Shown piece by piece: positions 1 through 3,962 of a stretch of 5,677 bases of DNA. The stretch's first letter is position 1; each line of letters begins with the position of its first letter. The translations under genes and the position numbers were made by a program. The stretch comes from an uncultured Brevibacterium sp. (GTDB taxonomy: Bacteria; Actinomycetota; Actinomycetes; Actinomycetales; Brevibacteriaceae). The DNA is taken from assembly GCA_902489215.1 (NCBI GenBank), contig CABTZE010000132.1, positions 1 to 5,677 of the forward strand, read 5' to 3'. The notes under the pieces are model-generated. The model was not told where the DNA came from and made no database searches. It saw nothing but the letters and a program-made list of their open reading frames with translations.

Positions 1-22
1 CCCCCGCGGCTTGTGGCTCAAG

Positions 23-38
23 GGCCGTGTTCACGGCC
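23..38 (-). terminator. Candidate hairpin terminator after groEL
   Basis: A perfect inverted repeat (GGCCGTG at 23-29, CACGGCC at 32-38) begins eight bases beyond the groEL stop codon, which is where a transcript end would be expected. The stem is 6-7 bp and GC-rich. There is no run of T after it on the minus strand (only TTGAGCC), so it is a weak intrinsic terminator or an RNA 3' end stabiliser. Nothing else is visible in the first 22 bases. Confidence 0.4.
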
Positions 39-45
39 GGCTGGG

Positions 46-1677
46 TCAGAAGCCCATGCCGCCCATGTCGCCCATTCCGCCGGTGGGGTCACCTGCGGGT
101 GCGGGCTCCGGCTTGTCGGCCACGACGGCTTCCGTCGTGAGGAACAGGCCTGCGATCGAAGCGGCGTTCTGCAGAGCAGAGCGGGTCACCTTGACCGGGT
201 CGTTGACACCGGCAGCCAGGAGGTCTTCGTATTCGCCGGTTGCTGCGTTGAGACCGTGACCGGTTTCGAGTCCGCGCACCTTTTCGGCAACAACTCCGGG
301 TTCGAGGCCGGCGTTGATGGCGATCTGCTTGAGCGGAGCTTCGATGGCCACCTTGACGATGGCTGCACCGGTGGCTTCGTCACCTTCGAGGTTGAGGTTT
401 TCGAAGGCCTTGGCGCTTGCCTGGATGAGGGCCACGCCACCGCCGGCGACGATGCCCTCTTCCACAGCAGCCTTGGCGTTGCGGACGGCATCTTCGATGC
501 GGTGCTTGGTTTCCTTCAGTTCGACTTCGGTTGCGGCTCCGGCCTTGATGACTGCAACACCGCCGGCCAGCTTGGCCAGACGCTCCTGCAGCTTTTCGCG
601 GTCGTAGTCCGAGTCCGAGTTTTCGATCTCGGTGCGGATCTGCTGCACGCGGCCGGCGATTTCGTCGGCGTCGCCAGCACCTTCGACGATGGTGGTTTCG
701 TCCTTGGTGACAACAACCTTGCGGGCGGTGCCCAGCAGGTCGAGCGATGCGTTCTCCAGCTTGAGGCCAACCTCTTCGGCGATGACCTGACCGCCGGTGA
801 GGATCGCAATGTCAGCCAGCTGAGCCTTGCGGCGGTCGCCGAAGCCGGGAGCCTTGACGGCAACCGACTTGAAGGTACCGCGGATCTTGTTGACCACGAG
901 CACAGCGAGGGCTTCGCCTTCAACGTCTTCTGCGATGATCAGCAGCGGCTTGCCGGACTGCTGGATCTTCTCGAGAACCGGCAGGAGGTCCTTCACGTTC
1001 GAGATCTTGGAGTTGACGATGAGGATGTAGGGGTCCTCGAGCACCGTTTCCTGGCGCTCTGCGTCAGACACGAAGTAACCGGAGATGTAGCCCTTGTCGA
1101 AGCGCATACCCTCGGTCAGTTCGAGTTCAAGACCAAAGGTGTTGGACTCTTCGACGGTGACGACACCTTCCTTGCCGACCTTGTCGATGGCCTGGGCAAT
1201 GAGTTCGCCGATTGCAGGGTCTCCAGCGGAAATGCCGGCGGTGGCTGCGATCTGCTCCTTGGTTTCGATTTCCTTGGCGGAGTCGAGCAGAACTTCGGTC
1301 AGCGAGTCGACGGCCTTTTCAATGCCGCGCTTGAGGCTGAGCGGGTCCGCACCGGCTGCGACGTTGCGCAGACCTTCGGACACGAGTGCCTGAGCCAGAA
1401 CGGTAGCGGTGGTCGTACCGTCACCTGCGACGTCGTCGGTCTTCTTGGCGACTTCCTTAACGAGTTCCGCACCGATCTTTTCGTACGGGTCTTCGAGCTC
1501 GATTTCCTTGGCGATGGACACACCGTCGTTCGTGATGGTGGGTGCGCCCCACTTCTTTTCGAGAACAACATTGCGTCCGCGAGGACCAAGCGTCACCTTG
1601 ACTGCATCAGCCAGGGTGTTCAGGCCGGTCTCCAGGCCGCGACGAGCTTCTTCGTCGAATGCAATGAGCTTTGCCAT
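46..1677 (-). CDS. groL: 60-kDa chaperonin GroEL (GroEL2-type)
   Basis: This encodes a 543-residue group I chaperonin subunit, a cytosolic ATP-driven folding machine that forms two seven-membered rings and works with GroES. The length is usual for the family. The equatorial ATP site is intact: the DGVSIAKEIEL segment has Asp51, GDGTTT lies at 85-90 with Asp86, and Asp396 lies in RIEDAV. These match Asp52, Asp87 and Asp398 of the E. coli protein. The cpn60 signature is at 403-414 (AAVEEGIVAGGG). The protein resembles mycobacterial GroEL2 over its whole length and ends in a Gly-Met tail (GGMGDMGGMGF), not the His-rich tail of GroEL1-type paralogues. The ATG is preceded by GGGAGG at 1690-1695, about 12 bases away. 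No groES lies upstream, so the gene is monocistronic here, driven by a CIRCE-overlapping promoter. The partner GroES is presumably encoded elsewhere. No lesion is seen. Confidence 0.98.
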   Translation of the reverse strand: MAKLIAFDEEARRGLETGLNTLADAVKVTLGPRGRNVVLEKKWGAPTITNDGVSIAKEIELEDPYEKIGAELVKEVAKKTDDVAGDGTTTATVLAQALVSEGLRNVAAGADPLSLKRGIEKAVDSLTEVLLDSAKEIETKEQIAATAGISAGDPAIGELIAQAIDKVGKEGVVTVEESNTFGLELELTEGMRFDKGYISGYFVSDAERQETVLEDPYILIVNSKISNVKDLLPVLEKIQQSGKPLLIIAEDVEGEALAVLVVNKIRGTFKSVAVKAPGFGDRRKAQLADIAILTGGQVIAEEVGLKLENASLDLLGTARKVVVTKDETTIVEGAGDADEIAGRVQQIRTEIENSDSDYDREKLQERLAKLAGGVAVIKAGAATEVELKETKHRIEDAVRNAKAAVEEGIVAGGGVALIQASAKAFENLNLEGDEATGAAIVKVAIEAPLKQIAINAGLEPGVVAEKVRGLETGHGLNAATGEYEDLLAAGVNDPVKVTRSALQNAASIAGLFLTTEAVVADKPEPAPAGDPTGGMGDMGGMGF

Positions 1678-1717
1678 AGTGGCTGGCTTCCTCCCTGTAA
1701 GGGGTGGCAGTTGACTA

Positions 1718-1771
1718 GCACCGCCAGGTGCCCGCGACGGCAGGAAGCTGAACCTGAATCCCTTCTTCAGG
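1718..1771 (-). other. Hairpins in the groEL 5' leader
   Basis: If transcription starts just after the promoter at 1813-1841, the groEL mRNA has a leader of about 130 bases. Two small perfect inverted repeats lie in it: CCTGAA/TTCAGG at 1753-1758 and 1766-1771, and GCACC/GGTGC at 1718-1722 and 1727-1731. Neither sequesters the GGGAGG ribosome site. A role in mRNA stability or temperature response is possible but is only inference; stems this short also occur by chance. Confidence 0.25.
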
Positions 1772-1812
1772 CCCGGCGACCTCTGCCTGGGCAGTGCATT
1801 TCACCACCACTA

Positions 1813-1841
1813 GATTTAGCACTCTCGACATGAGAGTGCAA
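1813..1841 (-). promoter_or_regulatory. groEL promoter, sigma-70 type
   Basis: On the minus strand TTGCAC (1841-1836) and TAAATC (1818-1813) are separated by exactly 17 bases, the optimal spacing for a housekeeping sigma factor. Both hexamers lie almost wholly within the CIRCE element, so a repressor bound to CIRCE would block polymerase. This fits the known arrangement in other actinobacteria, where HrcA controls groE. Transcription would begin near 1806. The positions come from sequence only, without transcript data. Confidence 0.7.
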
Positions 1842-1842
1842 A
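1816..1842. promoter_or_regulatory. CIRCE operator (HrcA binding site)
   Basis: The sequence is TTAGCACTC (1816-1824), a 9-base spacer, then GAGTGCAAA (1834-1842). The CIRCE consensus is TTAGCACTC-N9-GAGTGCTAA, so the first arm is perfect and the second differs at one base. CIRCE is the operator of the heat-shock repressor HrcA, whose activity depends on GroEL, giving feedback control of chaperonin synthesis. The hrcA gene itself is not in the window. Confidence 0.93.
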
Positions 1843-1860
1843 TGCTGGACGTTGCTTCTT

Positions 1861-1934
1861 CCGGCACACCCGTCAGCCGGAATCCACGCCTTAGCCGCAC
1901 AAAAACTCCCGGTAGCCGGGATCTGCGCCTTAGC
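1861..1934 (-). repeat. Degenerate tandem duplication upstream of groEL
   Basis: AGCCGGAATCCACGCCTTAGC (1875-1895) and its near-copy at 1914-1934 agree at 18 of 21 positions and start 39 bases apart. Similarity continues beyond the 21 bases on the minus strand (CCGGCT followed by a CGGG block in both copies). Each copy can form a hairpin: CCGGG/CCCGG around 1908-1920 in the upstream copy, and CCGGC/GCCGG at 1861-1865 and 1876-1880 in the downstream copy. The duplication lies just upstream of the CIRCE promoter. Its origin and role are unknown; a duplicated terminator module is one reading. Confidence 0.6.
1901..1921 (-). terminator. Small intrinsic terminator between csp and groEL
   Basis: Read on the minus strand, TCCCGG-CTA-CCGGGA forms a 6-bp stem with a 3-base loop (1921-1907), followed by G and five T (1905-1901). 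This is the layout of an intrinsic terminator, although the stem is short. It points towards groEL and lies about 60 bases before its promoter. It could stop read-through from csp or end a short RNA made from within the intergenic region. No annotated gene directly precedes it. Confidence 0.5.
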
Positions 1935-1965
1935 AACCACTGCTAACAGGAGTATTTGTTGCTAA
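1930..1965. repeat. TTAGCAAC/GTTGCTAA inverted repeat with a third half-site
   Basis: TTAGCAAC (1930-1937) is the exact inverse of GTTGCTAA (1958-1965), with 20 bases between them. A third copy of the core, TGCTAA at 1941-1946, pairs equally with TTAGCA at 1930-1935 across five bases. The core shares TTAGCA with the CIRCE arm, but the rest and the spacing differ, so it is not a second CIRCE. It could be an operator or an RNA stem; the protein, if any, is unknown. Confidence 0.45.
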
Positions 1966-1987
1966 AGAGTGGGCTGGTGTTCTGGGA

Positions 1988-2019
1988 CGAGGTGCCGCTC
2001 CCCTGTCGCCGGCACCTCG
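1988..2019. other. Perfect 10-bp hairpin between csp and groEL
   Basis: CGAGGTGCCG (1988-1997) and CGGCACCTCG (2010-2019) are exact inverse complements around a 12-base loop. No T-run follows on either strand, so it is not a clear intrinsic terminator. On the minus strand it lies just beyond the strong csp terminator. It may be a backup 3' structure, part of a small RNA, or a protein site. Confidence 0.4.
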
Positions 2020-2034
2020 CCGCCCCTCCTTAGG

Positions 2035-2079
2035 AAAATGACGAGGGGGAGGGACAGAAAATCTGTCCCTCCCCCTCGT
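2035..2079 (-). terminator. Strong intrinsic terminator of csp
   Basis: The arms at 2041-2058 and 2062-2079 are perfect inverse complements of 18 bases around an AAA loop. The minus-strand copy is followed by CATTTTCC, a short T-run. The hairpin starts 23 bases after the csp stop codon. The stem is very stable because of its G/C blocks. It should insulate groEL from csp transcription. Confidence 0.88.
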
Positions 2080-2102
2080 GAGAAGTTCAGCTGGGCTGGC
2101 TG

Positions 2103-2309
2103 TCAGTCGAGAGGTTCGACGTTCTCAGCCTGTGCGCCCTTTTCGCCCTGCGCGATCTCAAACTGCACGCGGCCGCCTTCAGCTAGCGAGCGGTAGCCCT
2201 CCATCTGGATGGCCGAGTGGTGGACGAAGATTTCGTCGGAGGAATCGTCCACGGCGATGAAGCCGTAGCCCTTTTCCGCGTTGAACCATTTGACGGTTCC
2301 CTGTGTCAT
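2103..2309 (-). CDS. Cold-shock protein (CspA family)
   Basis: This encodes a 68-residue single cold-shock domain, an OB-fold that binds single-stranded RNA and DNA and acts as an RNA chaperone in the cytosol. The family start (TVKWFNAEKGYGFI) is present. RNP1 is KGYGFI at 13-18 and RNP2 is IFVHHS at 27-32. The second histidine of RNP2 replaces the aromatic residue often seen there. I chose ATG at 2309 because GGGAGA lies four bases before it and the family begins at M-x-x-G-T-V-K-W-F; a TTG four codons earlier overlaps that ribosome site. The gene has its own terminator and lies next to groEL, an association I recall from Streptomyces (from memory). The leader looks too short for the long cold-sensing leader of E. 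coli cspA, so it may be a constitutive member. Confidence 0.95.
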   Translation of the reverse strand: MTQGTVKWFNAEKGYGFIAVDDSSDEIFVHHSAIQMEGYRSLAEGGRVQFEIAQGEKGAQAENVEPLD

Positions 2310-2338
2310 GTCATCTCCCAAATGTGGAACGAAACTTC

Positions 2339-2344
2339 AGTCTA
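2339..2344 (-). promoter_or_regulatory. Candidate -10 element for csp
   Basis: TAGACT on the minus strand fits the actinobacterial TANNNT pattern and lies 29 bases before the csp ATG, predicting a leader of roughly 20-25 bases. No convincing -35 hexamer is found 16-18 bases upstream. It is a pattern match only. Confidence 0.3.
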
Positions 2345-2370
2345 CCGTTCCGGCGAGGCTTAGCCGCCCA

Positions 2371-2387
2371 CCCGAAACAGCTTCGGG
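2371..2387 (-). terminator. Candidate hairpin after the LytR_C gene
   Basis: CCCGAA (2371-2376) and TTCGGG (2382-2387) form a 6-bp stem with a 5-base loop directly after the LytR_C stop codon. No T-run follows. It could mark the 3' end of the DUF3263-LytR_C transcript, but read-through into csp cannot be excluded. Confidence 0.35.
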
Positions 2388-2388
2388 C

Positions 2389-3075
2389 TCAGCCCTCAGA
2401 AGGGTCGCTGTTCGCCACTTCGGGACCCATGATGATCGTCACGCCCACCTGGTAACGGCTGGACTGTTCAACGCTCACACCACCGAGGCCCTCGGCAACC
2501 CGTTCCGCCGCGTCACGGTATTCCGAGGACGAGTAGTACACGGTCGTCGACGACACCTTGGTGCCGGCATTGCCCACGCGCCCCAGCGTCCAACCCTGGG
2601 ATTCATACTGGTTGGCGTATTTGCGGGCCGCGCCGTTGACGCCGGATGCGTTGAGGATCGACAGCTTCGGGTCGCTGCTGTCGCCCTTCACGGTTGAAAC
2701 GCCGCCGCTGCCGGTGGACTCACCGTCACTCGGCGCGCTTTCCGACGCGTCATCAGAAGGACCTTCCGAGGCTTCGCCCGATTCGCTTTCGCTGGGATCA
2801 GCCGACTTCGAAGACTCATCCTTGGAATCGTCTGCACCGGGCTCGACCTGCTGCTGTTCTTCGACCTTGGCCTCTGGGTCAGAACCGGCGGAGAGGATGA
2901 TTCTCACCGCACCGACGATCAGGAGGACCGCCACCAGGGCGAGGACAACGACAACAGCGGTTGCCGCCTTGTAGCTGCCTGCCGACGCTCCGGCCCGGTG
3001 AGCTCCGACTCGACGGTTAGCCGCGTCAGCTGCGCGACGCTCCGCGCGGGTTTCGTACTGGGGTTCTTCTGCCAT
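2389..3075 (-). CDS. LytR_C-domain membrane protein (VirR-like)
   Basis: This 228-residue protein has three parts. Residues 1-36 are charged and cytosolic (Arg-rich), 37-62 form one hydrophobic helix, and 64-136 form a low-complexity linker dominated by Ser, Asp and Glu. Residues 137-217 match the LytR_C fold (KLSILNASGVNGAARKYA, then a WTLGRVGNA segment and TTVYYSS). There is no LCP catalytic domain, so it is not a LytR-CpsA-Psr transferase; the C-terminal domain probably lies outside the membrane. In M. tuberculosis a protein of this layout next to a DUF3263 gene is Rv0431 (VirR), linked to cell-envelope integrity and vesicle release; orthology here is inference. The start codon overlaps the stop of the DUF3263 gene by one base (TGATG). 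The nearest upstream GAGG is about 12 bases away, so coupled reinitiation is likely. Confidence 0.85.
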   Translation of the reverse strand: MAEEPQYETRAERRAADAANRRVGAHRAGASAGSYKAATAVVVVLALVAVLLIVGAVRIILSAGSDPEAKVEEQQQVEPGADDSKDESSKSADPSESESGEASEGPSDDASESAPSDGESTGSGGVSTVKGDSSDPKLSILNASGVNGAARKYANQYESQGWTLGRVGNAGTKVSSTTVYYSSSEYRDAAERVAEGLGGVSVEQSSRYQVGVTIIMGPEVANSDPSEG

Positions 3076-3326
3076 CAGCGTGGGATCCTCGCCTGTGCTC
3101 TTGTGTCCTGTCGGGAGTCGCGGATTCTGCGAAGCCGTTTGATGAGAACGGGATCTTCGACATAGGCCGCGGGGCTGTCGAGGAGTCTGCCCAGCACCTG
3201 AAAGTACTCGGCGGCGGACATGTCGAACTGCTCGCGGATCGCGTGGTCCTTAGCTCCCCCGTAGGTGGGCCACCGACCTTCAAAGCGAAGAATCTCCGCT
3301 TCAAGTTCCGTCAGCTCCTGCGACAT
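3075..3326 (-). CDS. DUF3263 family protein
   Basis: This is an 83-residue, mostly helical, cytosolic protein of the actinobacterial DUF3263 family. The typical pattern is present: EILRFEGRWPTYGGAKDHAI at 11-30, then REQFDMSAAEYFQVLGRLLD at 31-50 and DPVLIKRLRRIR at 58-69, ending in a basic tail. The middle part resembles a helix-turn-helix, so DNA binding has been a natural guess for the family, but no function is shown here. I chose the ATG at 3326 because AGGAGG lies four bases upstream (3331-3336) and homologues begin near here; an in-frame extension to 3383 would encode an Arg-rich stretch that merely translates the ribosome site. It is the first gene of a two-gene operon with the LytR_C protein, overlapping it by one base. 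Confidence 0.85.
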   Translation of the reverse strand: MSQELTELEAEILRFEGRWPTYGGAKDHAIREQFDMSAAEYFQVLGRLLDSPAAYVEDPVLIKRLRRIRDSRQDTRAQARIPR

Positions 3327-3543
3327 GCTCCCTCCTCTTCTCCGGCCATGATACCGGCGGCTCAGCTTCCCAGCAGGCCTCATCCGAGACTATGGGACCA
3401 GACAATTCACTTTCCCCGCCGTTCATGGGCAAAGACAAGGGAAACAAAAAAAACTGGAGACGAACGACAGTGTCCTGTTCTCGCAATGTAGTGTCAGGGC
3501 AATGCTGGCAGCGAGGCCAGCAGCCGACTGATTGGAGGCTCAA
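3327..3543. promoter_or_regulatory. Divergent intergenic region with direct repeats and hairpin
   Basis: These 217 bases must hold promoters for the DUF3263 operon (minus) and the small membrane protein (plus). AGTGTC occurs at 3469-3474 and 3490-3495, exactly 21 bases apart; the first lies in the palindrome GACAGTGTC (3466-3474). TAGTGT at 3489-3494 fits a plus-strand -10. A perfect 7-bp hairpin (TGCTGGC/GCCAGCA, 3503-3522) follows in the presumed leader, and GGAGG is at 3534-3538. Eight consecutive A lie at 3446-3453. On the minus strand TAGTCT (3392-3387) is a possible -10, without a clear -35. Confidence 0.4.
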
Positions 3544-3825
3544 ATGCTGGCCAAAACCATGATGCCGAAGACACAGGGCGCACGCACCGTCTTCACGATC
3601 CTCCTCTGCGCGGCAGGCGTTTTTCTGCTCATCAGCATCGGCGCAACCGTATGGTCGCAGGCCGGGGACGAGGGCTGGGTCGCAAAGGCCGTCATCGCGT
3701 TTGCTTCATGGGCGATGACGATTCCGCTGATCTTAGCCTCCGCCGTATGGGCCCTCGTCAACTTCTTCTCTTCCCGAAACGGAGGCTCACAGGGTCGGAG
3801 CACAGCCACACCGCGGGCACGCTGA
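3544..3825 (+). CDS. Small two-helix membrane protein, unknown function
   Basis: I do not recognise this 93-residue protein. It has two strongly hydrophobic stretches, about residues 16-37 (VFTILLCAAGVFLLISIGA) and 47-74 (AKAVIAFASWAMTIPLILAS region). A short polar loop (SQAGDEG) separates them, and the C-terminal tail is polar and basic (SSRNGGSQGRSTATPRAR). This suggests a hairpin integral membrane protein; by the positive-inside rule both ends would be cytosolic. I chose the ATG at 3544 because GGAGG lies five bases before it; a TTG at 3532 would overlap that site, and ATG codons also occur at residues 6 and 7. It is divergent from the DUF3263 gene and convergent with the aldehyde dehydrogenase. 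No catalytic motif is seen. That it is a real gene rests on the ribosome site, hydrophobic pattern and gap filling. Confidence 0.75.
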   Translation: MLAKTMMPKTQGARTVFTILLCAAGVFLLISIGATVWSQAGDEGWVAKAVIAFASWAMTIPLILASAVWALVNFFSSRNGGSQGRSTATPRAR

Positions 3826-3898
3826 AAGGCCGAGCTCAGGCGCACACAGCAGGCACAGCATCCGGAAACCAAAAGCGCACAAACGGCAGCGTAACGGC

Positions 3899-3951
3899 GG
3901 CACAGAAGCGCCCCGGCACCTCGTGTGAGGCGACCGGGGCGCTTCTGTGCC
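3899..3951. terminator. Bidirectional hairpin between convergent genes
   Basis: The arms at 3899-3916 and 3934-3951 are perfect 18-base inverse complements. The 17-base loop holds a further CCTC/GAGG stem (3919-3922, 3927-3930) capped by GTGT. It lies 11 bases after the aldehyde dehydrogenase stop and 73 bases after the membrane-protein stop, so it probably ends both transcripts. Neither strand has a T-run right after the stem, so termination may depend on the stem alone or on Rho. The 73 bases between 3826 and 3898 show nothing else clear. Confidence 0.8.
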
Positions 3952-3962
3952 AGAGAGTCAGG

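Noticed and set aside
13..1833. A 606-codon plus-strand open frame opposite groEL.
   Set aside because: It mirrors groEL, which has full family identity. The open antisense frame follows from the lack of TTA, CTA and TCA codons in a GC-biased gene. It has no ribosome site or family resemblance.
1715..1936. A 73-codon minus-strand frame upstream of groEL that could be a leader peptide or groES.
   Set aside because: It runs through the CIRCE promoter, the duplicated module and the leader hairpins. Its translation has no GroES features and there is no good ribosome site.
1930..1965. A second CIRCE operator.
   Set aside because: It shares only the TTAGCA core; the ACTC part and the 9-base spacing are missing.
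3301..3543. An 80-codon minus-strand frame over the divergent promoter region.
   Set aside because: It overlaps the start of the DUF3263 gene in another frame, covers the regulatory region and has no family features.
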